Source of the DNA: CAVRTM01 sp963696105
GTDB taxonomy: Bacteria; Actinomycetota; Actinomycetes; Actinomycetales; Dermatophilaceae
Length of the DNA: 64,000 nucleotides
Direction: 5' to 3'
NCBI GenBank assembly: GCA_963696105.1
Contig: CAVOIP010000004.1
Coordinates: 434,001-498,000 of the forward strand
Shown here: positions 9,013 to 16,809 of the stretch, one piece after another
How the letters are laid out: every line of letters begins with the position of its first letter
Numbering within the stretch: the stretch's first letter is position 1
Translations under genes and position numbers: made by a program
The notes under the pieces: generated by a model
Seen by the model: only the letters and a program-made list of their open reading frames with translations
Database searches by the model: none
Told to the model about the DNA's origin: nothing

Positions 9013-10806
9013 TCAGTCCTTTCCGTGGGGAAGGAACTCCTGGGCCTTGGTCTTGATGCCCTCGCGCACCACGCCCCAACGGTTCTCGTCACCGTGCAGC
9101 AGCGCCTTGGCCGCGTCCTTCATCTGGTCGTACGTCGCGTGCGGCGGAATCGGCGGCACGTCGGGGTCCACCCGCACGTCCAGCACCGTGGGCCGGTCCG
9201 CCGACAGGGCGTTGGTCCAGGCCGTCCGGAGGTCGTCGGGCTTGTCCACCGCGATGCCGTGCAGTCCGAGGGACGAGGCGAAGGCGGCGTAGTCCACGTC
9301 CGGCAGCGTCTGGGACTCGGCGAACTTGGGTGAGCCGGCCATCGCCCGCATCTCCCAGGTGACCTGGTTGAGGTCGTTGTTGTGCAGGATCGCCACGACC
9401 AGGCGCGGGTCGGCCCACTGCTGCCAGTAGTGCTTGATGGTGATCAGCTCGGCCATGCCGTTCATCTGCATGGCGCCGTCCCCGGCGAAGACCACCACCG
9501 GCGTGCCGGGGTTGCCGAACTTGGCGCCGATGCCGTACGGCACACCGGGACCCATCGTGGCGAGGTTGCCGGACAGCGAACCCCGCATGTGGCCGCGGAA
9601 CTTCAGCTGCCGCGCATACCAGTTGGCCGCGGAGCCGGAGTCCGCGGTGACGATCACGTCGTCCGGGAGCAGTGGTGACAGCTCGGCGAACAGGCGCATC
9701 GGGTTGACCGGGTCGGCCTCGACCATGGCCTCGGCGTACATGGTCTCCCACCACCGGCTCACTGACGCCTCGATCTCGTCCCGCCAGCCCCGGTCGGTCT
9801 TGCGGTGCAGCAGCGGGATCAGCGCGCGCAGCGTCGCCCGCGCATCCCCGACCAGGTTGACCTCGTAGGGGTAGCGCATCCCGATCTGCTTGGCGTCGAC
9901 GTCGACCTGGACCGCGCGCGCCTGGTCGAACGCCGGCATGAACTGCGTGTAGGGGAAGCTCGACCCGACGGTCAGCAGCGTGTCGCACCCCTTCATCAGC
10001 TCGTAGCTGGGCCTGGTCCCGAGCAGGCCGATCGAGCCGGTCACCCAGGGCAGCTCGTCGGACAGGACGTCCTTGCCCAGCAGGGCCTTGGCGACACCTG
10101 CGCCGAGCAGGTCAGCCACCTCCTGCAGCTCGGCCGAGGCGCCGCGCGCGCCCGAGCCGACCAGCATGGCCACCTTGGAGCCCGCGTTGAGCAGGTCGGC
10201 GGCCTGCCGTACGGCGTCGTCGTCCGGGGTGACCTGCGGCCACTGCACCCCCAGGCTCGAGGGGACCATCTTGAACTCGTGTCCCGGCGGGACGTACTCC
10301 AGCTCCTGGACGTCCGAGGGGATGATGACGGCGGTGACGGTCCGCTCGGCCGCCGCGATGCGCAGCGCCCGGTCGAGCACGTTGGGCAGCTGCTCGGGCA
10401 CCGTGACCATCTGCAGGTACGGGCTGGCGACGTCCTTGAACAGCGAGAGCAGGTCGACCTCCTGCTGGTAGGAGCCGCCCATGGCGCTGCGGGCGGTCTG
10501 TCCGACGATCGCCACGACCGGGACGTGGTCCAGCTTGGCGTCGTACAGGCCGTTGAGCAGGTGGATGGCGCCCGGGCCGGAGGTCGCCATGCACACACCG
10601 ACCCGGCCGGTGAACTTGGCGTAGCCGACGGCCTCGAACGCGCTCATCTCCTCGTGTCGCGACTGGATGAACCGGGGTTGGTTGTCGGCGCGACCGAAGG
10701 CGGCGAGGATCCCGTTGATCCCGTCGCCGGGGAAGGCGAAGACGGTGTCCACCCCCCACTCGCGCAGGCGGCTCAGCAGGTGGTCGGCAACGGTGGGTGC
10801 GGCCAT
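9013..10806 (-). CDS. ThDP-dependent enzyme, pyruvate oxidase/quinone-dependent pyruvate dehydrogenase type
   Basis: A 597-residue three-domain ThDP enzyme (acetolactate synthase/PoxB superfamily). The N-terminal Pyr domain shows AFPGDGINGILAA and the cofactor Glu in SRHEEMSAFEA near 51; a central nucleotide-binding domain includes LVGSGARGA. The C-terminal ThDP motif begins at VFAGDGAMQMNGMAEL near 438 and ends at LHNNDLNQVTWEM. Decarboxylation of a 2-oxoacid is the expected chemistry. PoxB-like oxidases pass electrons to quinone through FAD, but I cannot confirm FAD use from motifs. It starts 3 bp after the GMC gene's stop, so the two are translationally close. Confidence 0.87.
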   Translation of the reverse strand: MAAPTVADHLLSRLREWGVDTVFAFPGDGINGILAAFGRADNQPRFIQSRHEEMSAFEAVGYAKFTGRVGVCMATSGPGAIHLLNGLYDAKLDHVPVVAIVGQTARSAMGGSYQQEVDLLSLFKDVASPYLQMVTVPEQLPNVLDRALRIAAAERTVTAVIIPSDVQELEYVPPGHEFKMVPSSLGVQWPQVTPDDDAVRQAADLLNAGSKVAMLVGSGARGASAELQEVADLLGAGVAKALLGKDVLSDELPWVTGSIGLLGTRPSYELMKGCDTLLTVGSSFPYTQFMPAFDQARAVQVDVDAKQIGMRYPYEVNLVGDARATLRALIPLLHRKTDRGWRDEIEASVSRWWETMYAEAMVEADPVNPMRLFAELSPLLPDDVIVTADSGSAANWYARQLKFRGHMRGSLSGNLATMGPGVPYGIGAKFGNPGTPVVVFAGDGAMQMNGMAELITIKHYWQQWADPRLVVAILHNNDLNQVTWEMRAMAGSPKFAESQTLPDVDYAAFASSLGLHGIAVDKPDDLRTAWTNALSADRPTVLDVRVDPDVPPIPPHATYDQMKDAAKALLHGDENRWGVVREGIKTKAQEFLPHGKD

Positions 10807-10809
10807 GGG

Positions 10810-12444
10810 TCAGCTCCTCCTGGAGGTCAGCAGGTCGGCGGCGCGGGCGGCGACCGCCATGATGGTCAGCGCCGGGTTGGCGCTGCCCTGGGTCGGCAGC
10901 ACGCTGCCGTCGGTGATGTAGAGGTTGGGGACGGCGAACGTGCGGCAGCTCGCGTCGACCACGCCGGAGCGTTCGTCGCCGGCCATCCGCGCGCCGCCGA
11001 CGAGGTGGGCGTAGCGGTCGATGGTGATGACCTCGTCGGCGCCGGCCGCCGACAGGATGTCCTCCATCACCTGCGTCGCCGCCTTCACGAGCTGGCGGTC
11101 GTTGTCGCACTGGGAGTACGAGAAGCGGGCCACCGGCATGCCGTGGCGGTCCTCCTCCCGGGCCAGGGTGACCCGGTTGTCCGGCTGCGGCAGGAACTCG
11201 CAGAGCGCGCCGAGGGTGCCCCAGTGCACGTAGTCACTCATGTACTGCCGCAGCGCGCTGCCCCAGTGGCCCTGGGCGCTGACGTGCTCGGCCCAGGTGA
11301 TGGGCAGGGGCGAGACGGTCTGGATCGAGAAGCCACGCCGGTAGGGCTGCGCCGGGTCGGTCTCGTAGTAGTGCTCGCTGCTGACCTCCGGTGGAGGCGC
11401 CTTGTACATGCGGATCTCGGCGTCGAACCGGCCTGCGGTCTGCGGGGCACCCTGGACCATGAGGTAGCGCCCGACCTGGTCCAGGTCGTTGCACAGGCCG
11501 TCCCGGAACCGCCGCGACGTCGAGGCGAGCAGCAGCCGCGGCGTCTCGATCGAGTAGCCGGCGATGGCGACCATGCGGGCCCGCTGGAAGCGCTGGACGC
11601 CGCGGTGCACGTAGTGGACTCCGGTGGCCAAGCCGGTGCGTTCGTCGGTCTCCACGCGGGTCACCATCGAGTCGGCGCGCACCTCGGCGCCGTGCGCCAG
11701 CGCGTCGGGGATGTGGGTGATCAGCGGCGAGGCCTTCGCGTTGACCTTGCAGCCCTGCAGGCAGAAGCCGCGGTAGATGCAGTGCGGGCGGTGGCCGAAC
11801 CGGCCGTTGGCGATCGCCACCGGTCCCACCCTGGCCGGGATGCCGAGGGCTGCGGCGCCGCGCAGGAACAGCTCGCCGTTGCCACCGACAGGATGCGGCC
11901 GGTGCGGGTAGGAGTGCGGGTCACCCCACGGCCAGTCCTGCCCGGCGACGGGCAGCTCCTCCTCGATGTCGGCGTAGTAGGGCCGCAGGTCGCCGTACGT
12001 GATGGGCCAGTCCGCCCCGACGCCGTCCTGGCTCCAGGTGCGGAAGTCGCTGGGGTGGAACCGTGGGGTGTAGCCGGCGTAGTGGACCATCGACCCGCCG
12101 ACCCCCCGACCGGAGTTGTTGGATCCCAACGGGACCGGGTCGGCTCCGCAGATGACCCGGGGTTCGGTCCAGTACAGGTGGTGCGAGCCCGCCTCGTCGC
12201 TGACCCAGTCGGTCTCGGGCTCCCAGAACGGCCCGGCGTCCAGCGCGACCGCTCGCCAGCCGGCCCGGGCGACGCGCTGCAGCAGCGTCGAACCACCGGC
12301 GCCGCAGCCGACGACGACCAGGTCCACCTCGTCCTCGTCCGCGAAACGCCGCATGTCCTCGCGGAGCCCGTGCCGGGTGCCCGGGCCGGCCGGGAGGAGC
12401 CACGCGGACTCGTTGCGGTCCCGGACCGCGCCCGTCCCGGTCAT
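10810..12444 (-). CDS. GMC-family FAD oxidoreductase
   Basis: A 544-residue glucose-methanol-choline oxidoreductase. The FAD-binding motif VVVGCGAGGSTLLQR starts near residue 43. The C-terminal GMC signature ITDGSVLPTQGSANPALTIMA begins near 508, preceded by a catalytic-His region (DRYAHLVGGARM). A Cys-containing stretch (CIYRGFCLQGCKVNAK) matches gluconate/sorbitol dehydrogenase-type GMC proteins. It overlaps the upstream subunit-3 gene by the 4-base ATGA. The pair therefore looks like a large and small dehydrogenase subunit that oxidises a sugar or sugar acid. No Tat or Sec signal is visible on either subunit and no cytochrome c subunit is present, unlike the periplasmic three-subunit enzymes. 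Confidence 0.9.
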   Translation of the reverse strand: MTGTGAVRDRNESAWLLPAGPGTRHGLREDMRRFADEDEVDLVVVGCGAGGSTLLQRVARAGWRAVALDAGPFWEPETDWVSDEAGSHHLYWTEPRVICGADPVPLGSNNSGRGVGGSMVHYAGYTPRFHPSDFRTWSQDGVGADWPITYGDLRPYYADIEEELPVAGQDWPWGDPHSYPHRPHPVGGNGELFLRGAAALGIPARVGPVAIANGRFGHRPHCIYRGFCLQGCKVNAKASPLITHIPDALAHGAEVRADSMVTRVETDERTGLATGVHYVHRGVQRFQRARMVAIAGYSIETPRLLLASTSRRFRDGLCNDLDQVGRYLMVQGAPQTAGRFDAEIRMYKAPPPEVSSEHYYETDPAQPYRRGFSIQTVSPLPITWAEHVSAQGHWGSALRQYMSDYVHWGTLGALCEFLPQPDNRVTLAREEDRHGMPVARFSYSQCDNDRQLVKAATQVMEDILSAAGADEVITIDRYAHLVGGARMAGDERSGVVDASCRTFAVPNLYITDGSVLPTQGSANPALTIMAVAARAADLLTSRRS

Positions 12445-13076
12445 CGGCTCGTGCCCCTGACCGGGTCGGAGCCCGGACGCGCGTCACGCACCTCATACGG
12501 CTCGCGCCGGTCGACGCCGAGGTTCTTGTACCCCCGGGGGTAGGCGGGGCCGCCGAAGCCGATCTCCTGCCAGGCCCAGGGGTGGGAGTAGAAGGCAGTG
12601 CACACGTACCGCGTCCACAGGCTCCACACGTGCCCGGCGACGAGTCGGTGCCACCGGTCGCGACCGAGGTCCTGCACCCCCTGGACGATCGCAGTCTGGT
12701 CCTCCCAGGACGCAGCCACGAACCCCGTCCCGCACCGCAGCGCGGCGTCGGCATCGAGGGAGCTCAGCGACTCGCGCCAGGCCTCGCCGTCGGGTGGCAT
12801 GTCTTCGTAGTGCCATCCGTCGGTCTGTCGCTCGGCCAGCCGGGCGTCCACCATGGCGACGACCGGCACCCGTGGCTCCGTGCGCTGGTCGAGCAGCTGG
12901 TCGCACAGGGCCGACGCGACCGCTTCCTCCTCCGGGGTGAAGAAGCGGATGTCAGGCGGGGTGCCCAGGCGTGCAGCGACGACGGCTGTGGTGGCCGGGT
13001 CCCAGTGCCGGGCCTGTGCCATCACGTCGAAGCCGGGGAACCGGTCGCCGCCGGCCGGCTCCGGCAGCCGGCTCAT
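12441..13076 (-). CDS. Gluconate 2-dehydrogenase subunit 3-like protein
   Basis: A 211-residue small subunit partner for GMC dehydrogenases. The family pattern starts at FFTPEEEAVASALCDQLL near residue 44, and aromatic-rich segments follow (YVCTAFYSHPWAWQEIGFGG, then AYPRGYKNLG). It lacks the Tat leader usual for this family, so the complex is probably cytoplasmic. Its ATG overlaps the TGA of the upstream membrane-protein gene, and its own stop overlaps the GMC start. This indicates tight translational coupling in the order membrane protein, subunit 3, GMC. Confidence 0.85.
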   Translation of the reverse strand: MSRLPEPAGGDRFPGFDVMAQARHWDPATTAVVAARLGTPPDIRFFTPEEEAVASALCDQLLDQRTEPRVPVVAMVDARLAERQTDGWHYEDMPPDGEAWRESLSSLDADAALRCGTGFVAASWEDQTAIVQGVQDLGRDRWHRLVAGHVWSLWTRYVCTAFYSHPWAWQEIGFGGPAYPRGYKNLGVDRREPYEVRDARPGSDPVRGTSR

Positions 13077-13534
13077 CTCTCCCGCCGCAGGATCGCGGCC
13101 AGCAGGCCCATGCCGCCGACCATCGTGACCAGCAGCGGGGCGAGCAGCGGTGGTCCCATCTCCATGTTGTATCGGGTGTTGGACCAGCCTCCGGGCTTCT
13201 GGGCGATGCCGCGGGCGTGCAGGTAGGTGCCCTGCAGGCCGTTGGCCACGATGGCCGCCGAGGCGACCGGCAGCGCGGTCTTGGCCATCCGCTGGCTGAG
13301 CACGCCGGCGACCCCGGCGGCGGCGCCCACGGGTCCCAGCGCCACCGGCAGCCACATGAGCTTGTTGCCGAAGCTGGCCTTGTCGTGCTCGAAGTAGATC
13401 TCGGCAGCGGTCACCAGCGACCCGACGGCGGTGAGAGCGGAGAGGCTGCGCTCGAAGCGGCCGGTCTCCACGTTGCGCACCAGGTGGTCGATGCCGTGCC
13501 GTGTCCCGGTCCGGGACCCGTGCCCATTCCTCAT
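13073..13534 (-). CDS. Small membrane protein, first gene of the GMC operon
   Basis: A 153-residue protein of unknown family with about three hydrophobic segments (LMWLPVALGPVGAAAGVAGV, then ALPVASAAIVANGL, then LLAPLLVTMVGGMGLLAAIL). Its cytoplasmic N-terminus is charged. The start at 13534 follows GAGGAGG; a longer frame back to 13681 would read through the operator sites and is rejected. Leading the operon and coupled to the dehydrogenase genes, it may anchor the oxidoreductase to the membrane (inference only). Confidence 0.75.
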   Translation of the reverse strand: MRNGHGSRTGTRHGIDHLVRNVETGRFERSLSALTAVGSLVTAAEIYFEHDKASFGNKLMWLPVALGPVGAAAGVAGVLSQRMAKTALPVASAAIVANGLQGTYLHARGIAQKPGGWSNTRYNMEMGPPLLAPLLVTMVGGMGLLAAILRRER

Positions 13535-13597
13535 GCGGTGCTCCTCCTCGGCTCTGCGGCCTGCCCAACGTCCACTCTGCGCCGGCCTGTCCTTCCG

Positions 13598-13671
13598 CGC
13601 AAGAGTTGCGACATGGCAAATATTGCGACCATCTCTCGCGCGTCTCTTCATTGCGCGGACGCAACGATTGT
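13598..13671. promoter_or_regulatory. Triple MarR-like operator in divergent promoter
   Basis: Three GCAA-N3-TTGC-type dyads lie here: CGCAAGAGTTGCG (13598-13610, perfect 5+5), GCAAATATTGC (13616-13626) and GCAACGATTGT (13661-13671, one base off). They separate the GMC operon (start 13534) from the exchanger (start 13688). The third ends 16 bp before the exchanger's GTG, so bound repressor would block its promoter. Confidence 0.6.
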
Positions 13672-13687
13672 CGGTTAGCATAAAATC

Positions 13688-14749
13688 GTGTCCACGCTAC
13701 CGTCCTGGGTCCTGCTCCTCATCTTCCTCTCCTCAGCCGCTGTCATCTGGGGCGCCGGGATCAAGCTCTCGGACTACACCGACGTGCTGGCCGAGCGGCT
13801 GCACCTCGGTGCCGCGCTGGGTGGCGTCATCCTCCTGAGCATCGCGACCAACCTGCCCGAGATCGCCATCACGGTGGCGGCCGCCGTGTCGGGCAACGTC
13901 GGGGTGGCGGTCGGCAACCTGCTCGGAGGGATCGCGCTGCAGACGGTGGTGCTGGTGGCGCTGGACGCGTTCGGCGTACGGGGCAGGCGCCCGCTGACGT
14001 TCATGGCCGCCAGCCTCACCCTGGTGCTGGAGGCCGCGCTCGTCGTGGCGGTCCTGCTGGTGGTCCTGGCCGGGTCACAGCTGCCCGGCAGCCTGATCTT
14101 CTCCCGCCTGACGCCGGGACCGGTGGTGATCGCCGTGATCTGGGTCGTCGGGCTGAAGCTCATCGGTGGCCCCGGCAGCCGGCTGCCGTGGGCCGACAGC
14201 GGCGAGGCGCCCGACAGCCAGGAGCAGCCGCGGGGGCACTCCCGCAAGACCGCGGAGGCCGAGGCCAGCCAGCGTCGGGTGAGCACCGGGCGCGTCGGGA
14301 CCGTCTTCGGCGTCGCGGCGCTGCTGACGCTGGTGGCCGGTGTGGCGATCGAGCGGAGCGGCGAGACGTTCTTCGGCAACCTCGGCCTCTCGGGGGTTCT
14401 CTTCGGCTCCACCGTGCTGGCCGCAGCGACCTCGCTGCCGGAGCTGTCCACCGGCCTCACCGCGGCGCGGCGCGGGGACTACAAGCTCGCGATGGGTGAC
14501 ATCTTCGGCGGCAACGCCTTCCTGCCCGTGCTCTTCCTCCTGGTCACGCTGATCAGCGGCAAGGCGGTGCTTCCGCAGGCCCAGGCCAGCGACATCTACC
14601 TGACCGCCCTCGGTGGCCTGCTGACCGTGGTCTACATGGCGGGCCTGCTCTTCCGGCCCCGGCGACAGGTGCTGCGCATGGGGGTGGACTCCCTGGTCGT
14701 CCTCGTGCTGTACGTCGTGGGCATCGCCGGACTGGTGGTGCTGGCCTGA
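13688..14749 (+). CDS. Cation/Ca2+ exchanger (CaCA superfamily)
   Basis: A 353-residue membrane antiporter with two inverted halves. The first half carries LLSIATNLPEIAITVAAAVSG and GNLLGGIALQT; the second carries STVLAAATSLPELSTGLTAA and MGDIFGGNAFLP. These are the two alpha repeats, whose acidic residues coordinate the cation. A charged cytoplasmic loop (residues about 170-205) separates the halves. The start is a GTG at 13688 with no Shine-Dalgarno sequence, and an A/T-rich TAGCATAAAAT lies immediately before it. A leaderless transcript is therefore likely. It is divergent from the GMC operon across the triple operator, so joint repression by the MarR protein is plausible. Confidence 0.88.
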   Translation: MSTLPSWVLLLIFLSSAAVIWGAGIKLSDYTDVLAERLHLGAALGGVILLSIATNLPEIAITVAAAVSGNVGVAVGNLLGGIALQTVVLVALDAFGVRGRRPLTFMAASLTLVLEAALVVAVLLVVLAGSQLPGSLIFSRLTPGPVVIAVIWVVGLKLIGGPGSRLPWADSGEAPDSQEQPRGHSRKTAEAEASQRRVSTGRVGTVFGVAALLTLVAGVAIERSGETFFGNLGLSGVLFGSTVLAAATSLPELSTGLTAARRGDYKLAMGDIFGGNAFLPVLFLLVTLISGKAVLPQAQASDIYLTALGGLLTVVYMAGLLFRPRRQVLRMGVDSLVVLVLYVVGIAGLVVLA

Positions 14750-14815
14750 GGCGACGGGTGTCCGGAGCGGCCTGCCGCGACCGGAACCACGTCCGTGGCC
14801 GCGTGGTCGCTCGCG

Positions 14816-14923
14816 GTCCCGGCCCCGCCCGGGCTCGTGGCCCTGCCCGGAGTCCTGGTCCCGCCCGGGGTCCCGGCCGCGCCCGGGGTCCCGGCCGCGC
14901 CCGGGGTCCCGGTCCCGTCCGGG
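14816..14923. repeat. Six tandem 18-bp repeats
   Basis: Six consecutive 18-bp units run from 14816 to 14923. Units 3 to 6 start at 14852, 14870, 14888 and 14906. Units at 14870 and 14888 are identical (GTCCCGGCCGCGCCCGGG); the others differ at a few positions. They lie between the exchanger stop and the ctaD start. In the ctaD frame they would encode VPAAPG-like hexapeptides, but no good start codon supports translation. Confidence 0.85.
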
Positions 14924-14992
14924 GTCGCGCCCCGCAGGGGGTATGACCGGCGGGAGTCCGTGGGTATCGTCGGAGGTCGAGGTGATGCCGTC

Positions 14993-16747
14993 ATGACCGC
15001 TGTCCACCCACGGGTGTCCACGCCCACCCACGTGTTCGTCGAGCCGGTCGGCCGCCGTCGCCGTGCCGGCTCGGTGGTGGTCAGCTGGGTCACCACCACC
15101 GACCACAAGAAGATCGCCAACCTCTACTTCATCAGCTCGTTCGTCTACTTCCTCTTCGGCGGCCTGCTGGCGCTGCTGATCCGGGCCGAGCTGGTCACCC
15201 CCGGCCTGCAGATCGTGGACAACCCCGAGCAGTACAACCAGCTGTTCACGATGCACGGCACGATCATGCTGTTGCTGTTCGCGACACCGCTGTTCGCCGG
15301 GTTCGCCAACGCCCTCATGCCGATCCAGATCGGCGCGCCGGACGTGGCGTTCCCCCGGCTCAACATGTTCGCCTACTGGATGTACCTCTTCGGCGGCCTC
15401 ATCGCCGCAGGCGGATACCTGACTCCCGACGGGCCCGCGTCGTTCGGGTGGTTCGCCTACGCCCCGCTGTCCGACGCGGCCTACAGCCCCGGTCTGGGTG
15501 GCAACCTGTGGGTGTTCGGGCTGGCGCTGGCCGGGTTCGGCACGATCCTGGGTGCGGTCAACTTCATCACCACGATCATCTGCATGCGCGCCCCGGGCAT
15601 GACGATGTTCCGGATGCCGCTGTTCACCTGGACCGTGCTCGTCACGTCCATCCTGGTGCTGATGGCCTTCCCCGTGCTGGCCGCCGCGCTGCTGGCCCTG
15701 GGGGCGGACCGCACGCTGGGTGCGCACGTCTATGACCCGACCAACAGCGGGGCGCTGCTGTGGCAGCACCTGTTCTGGTTCTTCGGCCACCCCGAGGTCT
15801 ACATCATCGCGCTGCCGTTCTTCGGCATCATCAGCGAGATCCTGCCGGTCTTCTCCCGCAAGCCGATCTTCGGCTACAAGGGCCTCGTCCTCGCGACCAT
15901 CGGCATCGGCGCCCTGTCGGTGTCGGTGTGGGCGCACCACATGTACGCCACCGGCCAGGTGCTGCTGCCGTTCTTCGCGATCATGACGATGCTGATCGCG
16001 GTGCCCACGGGGGTGAAGTTCTTCAACTGGATCGGCACGATGTGGGGCGGGTCGCTGACGTTCGAGACCCCGATGCTGTGGGCGATCGGGTTCCTGGTGA
16101 CGTTCCTGTTCGGCGGCCTGACCGGCGTCATCCTGTCGAGCCCGGCGCTGGACTTCCACCTGTCGGACTCCTACTTCGTGGTGGCGCACTTCCACTACGT
16201 CGTGTTCGGCACCGTGGTGTTCGCGATGTTCGGCGGGTTCTACTTCTGGTGGCCGAAGTTCACCGGCCGGATGCTGGACGAGAAGCTGGGCAAGATCCAC
16301 TTCTGGATGCTCTTCGTCGGGTTCCACACCACCTTCCTGATCCAGCACTGGCTCGGCGTCGAAGGAATGCCCCGGCGCTACGCGGACTACCTGCCCGAGG
16401 ACGGCTTCACCTGGATGAACCAGGTCTCCAGCGCCGGTGCGCTCCTGCTGGGCCTGTCCACGCTGCCGTTCCTGTACAACGTGTGGAAGACCTGGCGCAC
16501 CGCACCCATGGTCGAGACCGACGACCCGTGGGGCTACGGCTGCTCCCTGGAGTGGGCCACCTCGTGCCCGCCGCCGCGGCACAACTTCGAGTCGATCCCG
16601 CGCATCCGCTCCGAGCGCCCGGCCTTCGACCTGCACCACCCCGAGGTCGGCGCGCAGGACCAGCCGGCCCCCGACAAGGGCGTGCTGGACCACCTGCTCG
16701 GCGAGCCGGAGCTCGAACCGGAGCGCCAGCGACCAGACCACACCTGA
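14993..16747 (+). CDS. ctaD: Cytochrome c oxidase subunit I
   Basis: A 584-residue haem-copper oxidase catalytic subunit with about 12 transmembrane helices. It starts the core with WVTTTDHKKIANLYF. Haem and CuB ligands are seen in TMHGTIMLLLF (low-spin haem His), FWFFGHPEVYI (CuB His and the cross-linked Tyr), and VWAHHMY (two CuB His). HFHYVVFGT carries the high-spin and low-spin haem histidines. It reduces O2 to water and pumps protons. No ctaC, ctaE or ctaF neighbour is present, so this is an orphan, perhaps a second copy expressed with the exchanger. The ATG at 14993 follows GGAGGTCGAGG. Confidence 0.95.
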   Translation: MTAVHPRVSTPTHVFVEPVGRRRRAGSVVVSWVTTTDHKKIANLYFISSFVYFLFGGLLALLIRAELVTPGLQIVDNPEQYNQLFTMHGTIMLLLFATPLFAGFANALMPIQIGAPDVAFPRLNMFAYWMYLFGGLIAAGGYLTPDGPASFGWFAYAPLSDAAYSPGLGGNLWVFGLALAGFGTILGAVNFITTIICMRAPGMTMFRMPLFTWTVLVTSILVLMAFPVLAAALLALGADRTLGAHVYDPTNSGALLWQHLFWFFGHPEVYIIALPFFGIISEILPVFSRKPIFGYKGLVLATIGIGALSVSVWAHHMYATGQVLLPFFAIMTMLIAVPTGVKFFNWIGTMWGGSLTFETPMLWAIGFLVTFLFGGLTGVILSSPALDFHLSDSYFVVAHFHYVVFGTVVFAMFGGFYFWWPKFTGRMLDEKLGKIHFWMLFVGFHTTFLIQHWLGVEGMPRRYADYLPEDGFTWMNQVSSAGALLLGLSTLPFLYNVWKTWRTAPMVETDDPWGYGCSLEWATSCPPPRHNFESIPRIRSERPAFDLHHPEVGAQDQPAPDKGVLDHLLGEPELEPERQRPDHT

Positions 16748-16809
16748 CTCTGACGTCACCGCCGCCCTGGTGGTCCCCGCCGGGGGCAGGGGTAGCGCCG
16801 GGGCAGGGG

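Noticed and set aside
9805..12543. 912-residue plus-strand open frame
   Set aside because: It lies opposite the ThDP and GMC genes, has repetitive Arg/Gly/Val composition and no domain. It is a high-GC shadow.
13535..13681. N-terminal extension of the small membrane protein to 13681
   Set aside because: It would translate through three operator dyads and has no ribosome-binding site; GAGGAGG precedes the start at 13534.
14816..14923. Tandem array considered as a CRISPR
   Set aside because: Units are contiguous with no unique spacers and only 18 bp long; no cas genes are present. No CRISPR array was seen in the window.
14795..14992. Extension of ctaD through the tandem repeats
   Set aside because: CtaD proteins do not carry such a Pro/Val/Gly leader and the upstream start lacks a ribosome-binding site. 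Kept only as a question in the findings.
14075..16759. 894-residue minus-strand open frame
   Set aside because: Shadow of the exchanger and ctaD. Its RDPGRGRDPG-like part is only the reverse of the 18-bp tandem repeat.
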